A stretch of DNA of 64,000 bases from Meloidogyne chitwoodi. Its lineage: Eukaryota > Nematoda > Chromadorea > Rhabditida > Meloidogynidae. The position numbers and the translations under genes are program-made. The DNA lies in contig JACZZP010000002.1 in NCBI GenBank assembly GCA_015183035.1, forward strand, positions 1,550,001 to 1,614,000. Reading direction: 5' to 3'. A model generated the notes under the pieces. That model worked only from the letters and a program-made list of their open reading frames with translations, ran no database searches and was not told the origin of the DNA. Positions 49,651-62,516 of this stretch are shown piece by piece (positions within the stretch are counted from its first letter, which is position 1; every line of letters starts with the position of its first letter).

Positions 49651-52600
49651 TTAATTCAAATATAACAATTCTATTTTCTTCTTTTGTTCATCTGTCTTTT
49701 GTGCATCAATTAAAGAATTTGCTGTTGTTGCATTTGTTCTTCTAGATGCTTTACTAGATTTACTTCTTTGAGTACTACGTCTTCTTCCTTTACTTCTAAT
49801 ACTCCTTTTATGTGATATACTTGCTCCTAATGATTGAGATTCTCCAATACTTTCAGAACCTGATCCTTCATCAGATTCTAGTGAATCAACTTCTGGAGGT
49901 TCAAAAGAGCGTAATTCTGGATTAGTCATATACCAATGCAACTAAAATATATATTTTAAAATTAAACAACAATAAATTTAAAAATTAACCATTAAATCGT
50001 ATAAATATTTATATTCATCTTTTGCATCACCAGTCTATTAAATTAAAAAAAAAAAATACTTTTGTTTTTTAAATTAACTAACAAAACGTGTTCTAGGTCC
50101 ATCAATTAATTGTGGACGATTAAGACGAATTAATTTAACTGCATGAAAAACATCTACTTCATGATCCATTTCCATTTGATCAATCTATTTAATTATATAT
50201 TTTATTTAAAAATAATTGTTAATACCAAAACATTAGCAGCAATAAAAATACCACAACGAGAAACACCATTACTTAGAAAAAAGATTATTTTTAATATATG
50301 AGAGACATAAGCTCAAATATGCTACTCATACATATAATTTTTATTAAAAATAAAATTACTTACTGTGACATTACAATTGTTGGTCTAGATTCTGAAAAAT
50401 AATTAATTTTTTTAAATTAATTAAAATATTAAATTATATTATAAAACTTAATTTAAAAGTTTTATTATTTTAAATTAAATAATTATTCTAAAAATATAAT
50501 ATTTTTAACAATTTTAATAATATAAAATTAATTAACCTGGTCTATCAGGTGCTCTTTTCCTCCATGAACGTGTCATTTTTAAAACTTCAATTAATGCTGT
50601 AGTTGAAAGAGGTACCTTTTTTTAATATTTATTTTTTAATAATTATAAGAGAAAATATTAAATAATAATAATATTCTTTTATTTTAAAAAAACCTTATTT
50701 TCAATTGGCCACATTTTTACTTGAATAATACAACAAAGACGTACTTCTGCTTCTAATTGTTGTTGACTTGCACCAGTTGCCATTATTTCACTTATCATAA
50801 ATGTCTAAAATTTTAAAAATAAATAAATAAAATAAAAAACAAAAAAGAGCGCGCATAAAAATTTCAAAAAAAAGAAATAAATTACAAAAAATTATTTTTA
50901 TTTATTTTTTAAAGTAGGAATAATTTTTTTATTATTCAAATAAATTTAAAAATAATTTAAATAAAATTATGAAATTTTTGTAATTTATTTCTTTAACCCA
51001 TAGGGAAATTAAAAAAGAAAAAAACTAAAAAATAAACAAAAAAGTTTTAAATAAAAAAGCAAATAAACTTAAGAAAAAAGCTTTTAATTAAACAAACCAA
51101 TTTATCCATTTGTTCTGCTAAATCTCTTCTTGTAGGAATTGAACGTTTTACATTTAATAAATTTTTAATTTCATCTGTTCCACACTGAAATGCAAAACAA
51201 AAAAGATAAAAAAAACAAAAAATAAATAAACAAAATAAATTATTTAAATAAATAAATTCATTTATTAGTGTATTTTTGGATAAATAAATTATTAAAATTT
51301 AACAAAAAAATAAAATAAAATAAAAGTGGCTGGAAGGGATCGCGCATTTAAGTTGTAATTTAAAATGCTTTTTTTACTTACAAGCTTTTTATTGCCAATC
51401 GGCTTTTCCACAGGCATTAAGAGGGGCATCGGTGCATTTGTGGGCTATAAACAATTTTACAAATTGTTTTTTTATTAAATTATTATTTAATAAAAAGATA
51501 GAAAAGAATATATAAACAATATAATAAATATATAATAAAATTAAAATAAAAGGGATAGGGCACTGCCCTTCCCTCCCAGCCACATATTTTATTTTTACAC
51601 GCAAAAATATTTTTTTTTAAAATAAAACATTTTTTTGGAATTTTTAAAAGTTATTTTATGTATAAAATTTAAATAAAAATATCAAAAACTAAGGGAATAA
51701 TAAATATTTAATTAAAAATAATAATTTAAATTAGCAATATTAAGCAACTAATAAATAAATAAAAATAAAAAAAAGATTAAAGAAGCGATAGAGAAAGACA
51801 AAACATGTGGCCGGGTAGGGACGGGCCAAACACACAACCACATTTTTATAATTTAAAATAAAGATAATTTTATAAGAGAAGACCCCAATTCTATGCATGC
51901 GCTTTCTTTAAAATAAAAACCAATAAAAACCCCCAAAGCCCTCTCTCACTTTCTCAAATCGTTCCAAAGTTCCAAGATTTGGTTCAGAAAAATGTCTTTC
52001 TCTTCGTCGTCTATAACGTCGACTACTTCCTCTATGACTATAATTTTTATGACTTTTTTTAGTACTTTTACTACTTTTTCTGCTTCTACTTTTAGTACTT
52101 TGACTAAAAGTTTTTTTTGTTGTTATTATTGTTGGATAATTAGGTGAAGAACAACTTTTATTATTATTATTGTTATTATCCTCTCGTTCACCTCCACGTT
52201 CATTTAATTTAGCAATTAATTGATTACCTAAACGTTCAAAACGTTTATCCCATTCTCCACCTAATCTTCGGCCTCTTTCATCTCTTTTTGGACGATGAGC
52301 ATCTGACAGACTTATTTTCATCATAATTTCCTAAAATTAAAAATATTTTAATTTATTTATTTAAGAGAAATAAGATATTAATTATTTTTTAAAATTAAAA
52401 AATATTAAAATAAAATATTCTTTCCAATTTTAATAAATAAATAAATAATTACCTGTTCTGGTAATAATGCTCCATCAGAGAGTGGCCTTTCTCTTTCCCT
52501 TTGTCTTAAATATTCTGTTGTTTTTTTATTTCTAATAAATCCTTCAGAGGAAATTTGTTCTTTTTTATTATTATTTTTATTAAAATTAATTTCATTAAAT

Positions 52601-55600
52601 TCATTAGATTCAAAAGAAATTAAATCTTCTTCTTCTTCTTCACTACATTTACTACTACTACTATTATTTGTTGTATTATCATTATCACTGCTACTATTTT
52701 CTAAATCTGGACTTGGTGTAGGTGTAGGAGTTCTTCTATGAATTTTTCCCCAATATTTTTGTTGTAATCGAAAATTAGGATCATTTAAAGAAGTTGACAT
52801 TAAATCATCTTCTTTTTGATTTATTAAATTATTATTAAATCCACTACTACTACTAATTGGAGGTCCAGAATCTCTTCTACGTTGTTTTTCACATTCTGCT
52901 AAAAAATGTGAAAGTGTTGGTCTACGTCTTAAACGTTGATGACCAGAAGAAGAAGAAGAAGTTCCTCCTCCTTCTTTACTATTATTACTTTTACGTCTAT
53001 TAAATAACCATTTACGTTTTTCAACAATTTCTTCCATTGGCTTAAACAAAATAACAAAAAAAAGAAAAGAAAAAAAAAAGAAATTAAGAAGATTTTAAGA
53101 GAAAATAATTTAAAAAATTAATTAATTAATTAATTTTTAAATTTAAAACTGACTCGTTTAGATATTTTAACCATATAAGAACAAAGACCAGGATATTGTT
53201 GAAAATTGACAATCTTAATTTAATTATATAATTATTGTTTTATTAAATTACCTCAATAGTAAAAGGACCATAATTTTTCTTTCCTTTGTTATGAACAAAT
53301 TGAGGATAAGCCTAAATAAAATAATAATATTTTAAAAAATAAATAAAACCTTTAAATCATTTGGTTGATTTGTTAAACAAATAACTGTGTGAACATTATG
53401 ATCAAAAACTAAAGTCCAAAAAGAATCTAAAGTTTGTTGTTTTGGCCATTCAGTAACAATAAACTTTTTTAAAATAATAAATAAATTAATTTATTTATTT
53501 AATTATTTAATTATACTTCAGCTTTTCTTGTAAAACCATCAACTTCAACAGCATTAATATAACTAAATAAAATTTAAAATAATTTTAAATTAAAAATATA
53601 TTATTTTTGTTTTTAATTTTTGAAAAATAAAATGCCAAATAAAAAATAAACACAATTAAAGTATACGTATAATCTTTGCTTTCTCCGTGAAGAGTTTGTA
53701 AATATGGACGAGCATGATCTGGAGGTACCTTTTTTTAAATTATTTATTTATTTAAAATAAATAAATAAATAAAACTTACAACCATAACATCTCTATTTTT
53801 TCCTCTATTTTCAAGTCTGTGTCCTCCAGCACAATCTCCAATTCTAAGAGGAGATGTCAGCATTGTTAAAAGTTTATTTTCATGACTATCTTGTAATTCC
53901 ATTAATTCTCTATTTTTTCTAGCTTTGTACATTGTACTACGATCCTTTTTTAATTTTTAAATAATTTTTATCAAAAAAATATAAAAAAATAAAAACTTTT
54001 AATTGATGCATTTCCATAGGTTGAACATTACAGAGAACAGCCTCACAAAGAACTAAAAATTAAAAAAATATATTTATTTTTTATTTTTTGTAAAATAGTT
54101 AACCATCATAAATAAATGTGTATTGCTCAACTGATGACTAAAAAATAAAATATTTTTTAAATTAAAAAATTTTCTAACAATTAAATTTTGTCTAGAATTA
54201 ATTAATGTTCTAGCATATTCATAAACATCCAATTGGCCTGTTTTTTGTAAAAGTTCCAAATTAGCATCAACAGCTAAAAAAGCACCAGATCGACCACCAC
54301 CATTACTTAAAATATATTAAATTAAATTATTATTTAAATAAAAAATGGAAAGTCAAGGTTTTCCTGAAAAAACAATTAGGATAAAAGGATTTAAAATATA
54401 AGGTAATCCGTGGGAAGATTCTCCTTAATGTGTTCTTAAAAGTTAACTTTAAATATTTATATTTTTATTATAATTTTAAACAAAAAATATTAACATTAAT
54501 TTAAAGGCCAAATGTCTGGTTCCACTTTTTTTAAAAATATAATTGATATTTACCATTAACAAAAAAGAAAGAAAGAAAAAAACACAATAAAATAAATAAA
54601 TAAATAATCAGTGTTTGTTTGTCTCTACAACATAATTAATATATTTATTTTTCTCCTCTCTAAAAAGCCTCTAATTTAAAAAAATCTGTTCGTCCTTTTT
54701 ATATAATTTTATTTTAAAATATTTAATTAATTAATTAATTATTATAAATGTTTAATATTAATAAAATATTATTATTTATTTTTATTTTATTTTTTCTTCC
54801 AAATAAAACAATAAATTTAAGAGAAAAAAGAGAAAGAATAGCCTTTGATTTATTAAGATTAGAACATCAATTAAAATTATTAAATAATCAAAATGAACAT
54901 TTAATTATTAGTTTATTTTTTAAATTTAAAATAATTAAAAAATAATAATTTTTCAGAAGAAGATAAAGAAGAAAGTTGTCATCAAAAATGTAATGAACAA
55001 TTAAGAATGGGTTTAGATATGGTTAAGGTATTTTATTTATTTAAATAAATAAAATAATATTTTATTTATTTTAAAGTCTCATTCATCATTTGGAAGTATT
55101 GGAGTGCCTTCAGTAATTGATAAATCAGATTTACAATTATTTTGTAATTTAGATTTATCTCATGATAATTGTTTAATAGAGTAAAGAATATTTTATTTTT
55201 TAAATTAATTAATTTATTTTATTTTTTTCGGTGTGGTTTTCAAGTTCAATTTAACATGAGAGATTTTGTTTGTAATTCAAGGAATGAAGAGGTTTAATAA
55301 TTTTTTTTCTAATTATTTTTTTTAGTTAATTTCACATTTAAATTGTTATTCTAATGCTGCTTTAAATTTAAAAAGAAATTGTGGTTCTTTACGTTGTGGG
55401 CCATATAATGAATTAAAATTAACATTTATTGGAATGAGTCAAAGATGTAAAACAATTGTAAATTTAATTAGTTTATTTTTAAATATTAAAGAAATTATTA
55501 ATTAATTAATTAATTTAAATAAATATACTCAAATAAATTAAGGATGTTCTTATAATATTAATTAATATTATAAAGAAGAGATAAATATATAATTATAAAT

Positions 55601-58600
55601 TATATTTTAATTAAGTTATGTGATTTAAATTGTGTTCAAAAAATTTTAAATAAAGAACCTAGTTGTAGAGAAAATGGAAAACCAGCAATTGAATATTTAA
55701 TTAAATATTCTCAATTTCAGGTAAAATTAAATTAATTAATTTATTTATTTTTAAAAAGGTATTTTATTGGCTTAAAGAAATTTTTAATGATAATAAAATT
55801 TCAAATTTGAAAAAATGGCCTAGAAATTGTAGTAAATTAATTTGTGAAAATAATAAAAAAATAAATAATGAAGAAAATAATAATTGTAGTTTACCAAATA
55901 ATTAAATAAATAAAATAAATTAATTAATTAATTTACCTGCAATGTACAATTATTGGGGCATCTACAGGACTTTTTTCCATCCATTGTCTTACCCGTCGAC
56001 GAACTTCAACAAAAGCAGAAATATATGGAAATGAGTTCTAATAAATATAAAATAATATTCCAATGGGTATTCTTTTAAATAATAAATAAATAAATAAACT
56101 AACCAATTCCCATTCTGTAAAGTGAAAATGTTTAACAATTCTCTCTTCATAAGTAATATTTTTGTTTTGTGTTTCTCCTCCTTTTGAAGGTATTGTTGTT
56201 GTTAAATCTCCAACTCCACCAGTTTTGCGTAGTCTAAATGTTCGAATCACCTAAAATTGAATATTTTTAACTCTTTTTAATTTTATTATTTATACAAATA
56301 ATTAAAAATAAAACAAACAAAATGAGCATATGTTCTTGTATCTAATGTTTCAACATGAATTTCTCCAAATTGAAATTGAGTTTGAGGCCAATATTGAAGA
56401 CAAACAACACGCATAAAATCAAATATTTTTGTAAGCATAACAATTGTCTTAAATTAATTAATTAATTTTAAAATAAAAAAAACAAACATTTGCACCAATC
56501 TCCCAAACACATCTCCAAAGTTCATTACTAGATTGTTTATTTTTAACAGATTGTGTTACTAAATAAGCACCTTCACGAAGCCAACTCTTTTTTTTTTAAA
56601 TTTAAAATAATTAAAATAAATAAATAAAATATACATTAACATAAGAAGCATTAATATAATGAGAATCTTCAATTCCTTGTCTGTGTTCAAGAATTACACG
56701 ATTATAATCTAAAAATTAAATTAAATAAAATTAAAAATAACATTATTATAAGTATTACCATAAGGCAATGTATCTGGATATTGATTCTAAAATTGTTTAT
56801 TTAAATAGATTGTACTTTTTACTCATTTTATTTATATATCTATTCACCCATATAAATATATCCCTCTAATTTATTTTAATTTATTACTTTATCTCCCATC
56901 CTAATTCCAACTTCAGTTGTTGCTCTTTCCGGGTTTACTGAACGCTGAACCATTAAAAATTCTCCTTTAAATAATATCCTCTTTTTTCTCCTTTCTTGTA
57001 CATATGTAACAAATTTAGCAGCAGAAATAGGTGCAGTAGGTGCTTGTAGCATTGCCTTCTCTTCTTGGACTGGAAAATATAAAATTAATTTTTATTTTAA
57101 TAATTATATTAAATAGGTAGGCAATGTTTTTTTTTGATTTTAATAATTTAAATATTTTTTTTATTTAAATAAATAATTTATTAGTTAAATTTAATTAAAT
57201 AAAATATTCTTTTTTTCTTTTTCTAACTTTTATATTCTTTTAATTTTATATAATTTCTTTTAAAAATATAATAATAATAAGGTGGTTTTTTAACAGATAT
57301 TATTTTTTGTTTTTGTCCTTTTTGTCGAAAAGTTCCATTTCTACGAAGTACCAAAGATAAATAATTTTTGTAATTATTTAATGATGATCTTCTTCGAAAA
57401 GAAAGAAGAGAATATTCTTCTTTTTTATTTTCTTCAAAAATATTCTTTTCCCAACAAACATTATTATTATTATTTCTTTTTTTATTAGATTTTAATTTAA
57501 AAGAAGAAGAAAAGTTATTAATAATAATATTAGAATTATTTAAATTATTTGAAGATAACATTTTTTAAAGGAAGATTAATAAATTAAATAATTTAAAAAG
57601 ATTTTGAAGGATTTACGGAAAAAAGAAAAAATTAAATAATATTTTATGCCTACTGCGCAATTCTTTTTTTCTCTTTTTATTAACCTCTGTGTGAATTTTG
57701 GACACAAAAGCTGCTTTTATTGGAAGAAAAAGAGTTTTGTTTGTTTAAAAATAAAGTAAAAAATTAGAGAAAAAAATATATTTTATTTTAAATTAAAGTA
57801 AAATATTTTTTAGGTTTTAAATTTCAATTGGACAATTAAAAGGAGAGACTTTTTTATTTTTAAAACCCTTCAATTTTGTATTTCCTGAATTGTTAAAAAG
57901 AATTAAATTACTTATTTTTTTAAATTTAATTTATTTTAAAAATATTTATAAAAATAATTAATTAATTAATTTATTTATTTATTACCATGAACTATTTGTC
58001 TTTGAATTGCTGCAGGAGAAAGTCTTTCCCATTGAATTTTTCTTCTTAAAGCCATTCTTCTTTGAGTTTTTCTGCTAAAAGGTATTGTTGTTAAATTACC
58101 CGTAGAATGATGATGTGAAGGTAAAAAACAATTATCAGATAAAGAAGAATTAATAAAATAATTGTTATTATGTTCTCCTACTTCTTCTTCTTTTCTTCCT
58201 TTTCTTCTTCCTTCATTCCCATAAATTGCTGAAGTTGCTTTATAATAATATTCATCATTATCTGTTGTTCCTCTTCCCCAACAATCTTTTTTATAATCTG
58301 AATTTGTTTTATTTGTTGTTGTAGTAGCAGTTTTTAATACTTCAAGGACTAAAGATAATTCTGAAATACTTTTCCTTTTAAAAGCATCAAATTCATTTCT
58401 AATTGAACGACGTAAAGAATAAGAAGAAGAAGATGAAAAAGGTGGTGATATAATATTATTCTTATTATTAGAATAACTTGGAATTATTGGAGAAGATATT
58501 GAAGATGATTGTTGTTGTTGTTCATTAGAACGAAGAATATAATTATTATTATTTGTTTTTGTCTTTCCTTCTACTAAAATAGGTGTAGATCTTGACAATA

Positions 58601-58967
58601 AAGGACTACAATCTGAATAATTATTTTTTTGATTATTTTGACGTGGAATAGAAAGTAATCCTTCTTCTCCTAAATTTGAATTTTTTGAAGAATTTTGACG
58701 ACGAGCAGCGACTGTTGGGGCAGTTGCTAAAACAGCAGCTAATGCAGCAACTGTAGCCCCAACATTTGATTTATTATTATTAATTTTTGGTAAAGGAGGT
58801 GAAGAAGAGTTAAATTGAGGTATTATTGGAGAATTAGGAGGTGAAGGTCTGTCAGGAATTCTTCTTTTAGAATTTTTATTTTTTAAAGATTTTTTATTTA
58901 CTAAAATATTAGATTGTGGATAATATTCTTCTTTTTTACCTTCATTATTAGTTTGTCGATTATCCAT
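49651..58967 (-). CDS. Tandem-domain protein tyrosine phosphatase with degenerate D1 and D2, no ectodomain seen
   Basis: About 26 exons give roughly 1400 residues. Key exons: 58967-57986 (low-complexity N-terminus), 57069-56888, D1 to 55937, then 54305 onward, D2, and a last exon ending 49651. D1 shows KNQYPDTLPYDYNRV-type start, YINASYV, an intact CX5R loop (HCSNGGGRSG) and EQYTFIYD. However, where WPD is expected it reads WELNSFPY, so the general acid is absent. D2 has YINAVEVDGF and QQTLDSFWTLVFDHNV; its active-site loop is VMSHNGVSRCG, with Ser in place of the catalytic Cys. Two exons (about 325 residues, 53040-51950) insert Ser/Arg-rich disorder into D2. The layout resembles receptor-type PTPs, but no signal peptide or clear membrane segment precedes D1. 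Which family (CLR-1-like or another) is uncertain. A gene on the other strand occupies intron 55936-54306. Confidence 0.85.
54748..55905 (+). CDS. Secreted Cys-rich protein nested in a phosphatase intron (possibly CPG4-like)
   Basis: Exons 54748-54910, 54957-55027, 55077-55180, 55231-55291, 55326-55457, 55616-55720, 55759-55905 give 260 residues. A signal peptide ([15 protein letters not shown]) precedes a Lys/Glu-rich linker and a domain with many paired Cys (ESCHQKCNEQL, LFCNLDLSHDNC, NCGSLRCGPYNELKLTFIG, LCDLNCVQKILNKEPSC, NCSKLICENN). The spacing recalls nematode chondroitin-proteoglycan-4-type domains, but this is only an impression. All phases agree, yet the fourth exon needs acceptor TTTTTTTCG instead of AG. 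The gene lies entirely inside the intron that splits the phosphatase D1 active site, on the opposite strand, ending 31 nt from that intron's donor. Confidence 0.75.
55181..55230 (+). other. GT-CG intron in the nested gene
   Basis: The donor is GA|GTAAAG and the acceptor TTTTTTTCG|GTGTGG. Joining at CG keeps both flanking exons in frame (ATA GAG TGT GGT). No AG nearby restores the frame. This is either a non-canonical site or a point change of AG to CG. Confidence 0.6.
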
Positions 58968-60233
58968 TAATTAAAATATAATAAAATTTAGAAGAAATTG
59001 AAAGACTTTCTTCTTCTCTTTTTTAAATATATTTATTATAATAATAATAACATCTTTTATTAAAAATAAAAAATATATATTCCTCTTTTTTTTTAATTTT
59101 TTTAAGTTGATTTTTTCGTCAAAAACAAAAAGTAAAATTCCTTTAAATCGATTTTAGAAAAGAGATTTGTTTTTAAGGAAAATAACCAACTGACAAATCT
59201 ACTAAAACCACTAAATACCCTTTTTCCTCAAATCTGTGCTTTAAATAAAAAAAGTGATTGAAAAAGATTTTTTTTATTATTTTGTGGCTGTTATGTACAC
59301 GCTAAATATTATTTTATTTAATTTTGTGGGCATTTGGCCAAATGTTAAAAGAAACAAAAAGAGCCAATGAATAAATCTTTAAAAAGAAGTTTTTTTTTAA
59401 TTTTTGCTTGAATGAAGAGAAACAATAATAAAATAATTTTTTGTTATTTTTTTACAGTAAAATATTTAATTTATTTATTATTAAATATTTAGAGATAATT
59501 TTAATAAATAAATTAATTTTTAAATATTTTTTTTAAATTTATTTTTCTTTTAATTTAAGAAAATTGAAGGGTCTCATCTTTTATGAAAAATAAAATAAAA
59601 AAATAAATAAAAAGATTTATTAAGATGCCAATAAATGAAAGAATATAACACCATTAGGTAATTTATTTATATTTTTTATTTTATTTTATTTAAAAAAAAA
59701 AGATTTATTATCATAAAAATATTAATTATTTGGTAAATGAAAAATAAATTAAAATAAATAAATTATATAATTTTAATAGAAAAAATAAAATTTTAAGTAA
59801 AAACTTTAAAAAAATAAAAAATTTATTTAAAAAAAAATAACGTCAACAAATGAGAATATATAAAATTAAAAACAAAAAGAAAGAAAAAAAGAAATATTTT
59901 TTAAAGACCCCAATAATGTATTGTCCAAATTTTTAAAGTAAAAAAAAATAAATAATTTAAAATAAATTTTAAAAAATAAATAAAAAATATTTATTAATTT
60001 AAAAAAAACACTGCCCAATTATTAAAATAAAAAATAATTTTAAAAATCTTTTTTTCAATAAAAATACTTAAAGTCCTTTTTCTTCATTTATTTTTTCTTA
60101 AAAATTCTTCACTCATAATAAATATAAAAATAATCCCCCATTCTTTTTCAAGTAATTCCAAAAATTTTAAAATTTTTGACTTTTTAAATTAATATTATTT
60201 TTAATTTTACCAAAAAATAATTTTAAAAAAAAA
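58968..60233. other. AT-rich spacer upstream of the phosphatase
   Basis: Homopolymer-rich. No signal-peptide or transmembrane exon for the phosphatase was recognised here. Confidence 0.4.
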
Positions 60234-61196
60234 CTAACTTTCTCTCTTTTTTGTTAATTTTTTTTGCATTTTTTCTTCTTTTTCCATTTTTAATGTTAAT
60301 CCATAAAGCATTGCTCTAAGACCAGGTTTTTGTATTCCAATAGTATCTTGACGTTGAAGAGATGATCTTAAACGTTTTCCTTCATCTTTTGATGAAGAAA
60401 TAAAACGAAAAGGACCAAATTCAAAAAATCCTTTCTTTTTTTTCTAAATATTTAATTAATTAATTAAATAAATATTATTTAATATTTATTACCTTTTGTT
60501 TTCTCTCTAATGATGAACTAGCTAATCTTTCATCTTTTGAAGGCTTTAATTTTAATAAATAATTTTATAATTCTTTTAATTAAATATTTGAAAAAAGAGA
60601 AATTAAATAATTCTTTATATTATTTTAATTATTTATTTATTAAAATATACTTACTTTTAAATTAATTTTCATACTTTGAGAACGTTTTATTGTAGCCATT
60701 CTTGTTGATCCTCCAAAACTTGCACGTGCAGCAATTCTAAAAATTAATTTTAATTATTTTTATTAATTTATAATCAGATAAAAAATACAAAAATATTATT
60801 TTATAAATTTTTTTAATTTTTAGGAAAATAAAATATTTCAAATAATAAATTATAACCTTATTTGTGTCATTTAAAAATATATTTTTTAATTAAAGTTTTA
60901 AAAAAATAATTATAAAAATGAAGGTGTAAAAAACTTTACAAATAATAAAATTGACTTTTTTTCAATCAGTTTTTTATATAAAAAAAAGAAAATGTATTTT
61001 ATTTCTTTTTTAATTTTTTTGTACAAAAGAAAAGTAAAAAAACTTTTTTCTTTTATTTATACCTCAAATGATCAATTAATTCTGTGCCATTATTTAAAGT
61101 TTCTTCATTCTCTAAAGCTAAAGTTACACGTCTAACGGCATCATTTTGGTGTTTAGATAAAAATGCTTTAGAAGATATTACTGCAGCAGACACCAT
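60234..61196 (-). CDS. Unrecognised small basic protein
   Basis: Four minus-strand exons (61196-61063; about 60738-60657; about 60547-60497; about 60444-60234) join in phase to about 157 residues: MVSAAVISSKAFLSKHQNDA, then ALENEETLNNGTELIDHLR, a basic segment (STRMATIKRSQSMKINLK), a Ser-rich link (DERLASSSLERKQ) and a C-terminus (GFFEFGPFRFISSSKDEGKR, GIQKPGLRAMLYGLTLKMEK) ending KKRES. The R-x-x-S motifs could be kinase sites. I do not recognise a family. The frame stays open upstream of the chosen ATG through a hydrophobic stretch (LIIFLFIYFLL), so an upstream exon with a membrane segment is possible. Confidence 0.55.
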
Positions 61197-62516
61197 TAAA
61201 ATTAAACAAATATTTAAAGTTAAAACTTTTCTTTTCAATAAAAAATAAATAAATAAAAATATTATTAACTCTTTTCTAAAAATAAAAATAAAATATTTTA
61301 AATTAAAATTATATTTTAAATAATTTAGCAAAATAAAAACAAAAATTACCTCAAAAATAACAAAAATTAAAGTAAAATAATTTTAGTAAATTCGTTTATC
61401 TGTCTTCTTTTAAGCATTCATCCACTTAATTTTTTCTTAAATATTTAAGTGGTTCTGTAAATAAATAAATAAATATTTAAAAATTATAAATAAATACAAA
61501 AATATATTAATTAAATTATTTAATTTAAAACAATCTTTTTTAAAAATCTAAAAAAGGAATAAAGAAATATCACTTAAACAATTATAAAAATAAAAATAAA
61601 GTAATGTAAAACCAAAAAACAAACAAACAAATATTTTACCTACCTAAATATATTTATTGTTTTTAACCTTTAAAATTTAACAAAAATATTTGGATAAATA
61701 TTTTATTTAAAAAAAAGATTATTTTTTATTAAAAAATATTTAGACTTTAAAGATTTTTAAGTAAAAGGATTAATTAAAATAATAAATTCTAATCCAATTA
61801 ATTTGTAAAAATAAAATAAATACCTAATAATTAAACAAAATCTTATTATTATAAAAATCCTAAAAATTTAGAAAGCGCAAAATTTAAAAATAAATCGAAT
61901 TATAAAGGTAAAAAGCTATTTTTATTTTAAAAAAATGTCTTTGGTTAATCATTTACATGTTTTTGTGTATTGACAAATAACAAACACACACACTTATTTA
62001 TCCCCTTTTAACTATTTTCAACTAAAATTCCCACCAAAATATAATTACTCTCAGCTGTTCAACCAGAGAATCTTTTATTTTTTATTTTTATTATCTATTA
62101 ATATGTAACGCCTCCACAGAAATTAAAAAACTGTGAACAATTAAACACATTAATTTTTAAAAATATTATAATAATTTTAATTATTTAATTAATATTGGCT
62201 ATCAGATACCCAAAAGAATTATATAAAATTACAACTTAACAACATTTTCTTATTTTGACCTCTTTTTTAGGCAATTCAAAGGATAAAGCGGAAATTGCAA
62301 CACTTTACAATTTTTAATTAATTTATTTTGTCATTCATCTTGATTTTTAAAATTAGTGTATTTAAGTATTTTCCTTAACAATTCAAATTTCCGACTTACG
62401 TTACAAGTTTTAAAATCTATTATTTAAAAAACAGATAATCGACCAAAACATCTTACACATTGATATCCAAAAACATTTAATTTTTTTAATAAACAAAATA
62501 TTTTTAAAGAATTAAA
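61197..62516. other. AT-rich spacer
   Basis: Upstream of the small gene and downstream of NOP2; no supported exon. ACACACAC at about 61985 is a short microsatellite. Confidence 0.4.

Noticed and set aside
57223..57561. 112-codon minus ORF in intron 1 of the phosphatase gene
   Set aside because: Asn/Lys/Tyr-rich low complexity; no donor in the phase needed to join the next exon. An alternative first exon cannot be fully excluded.
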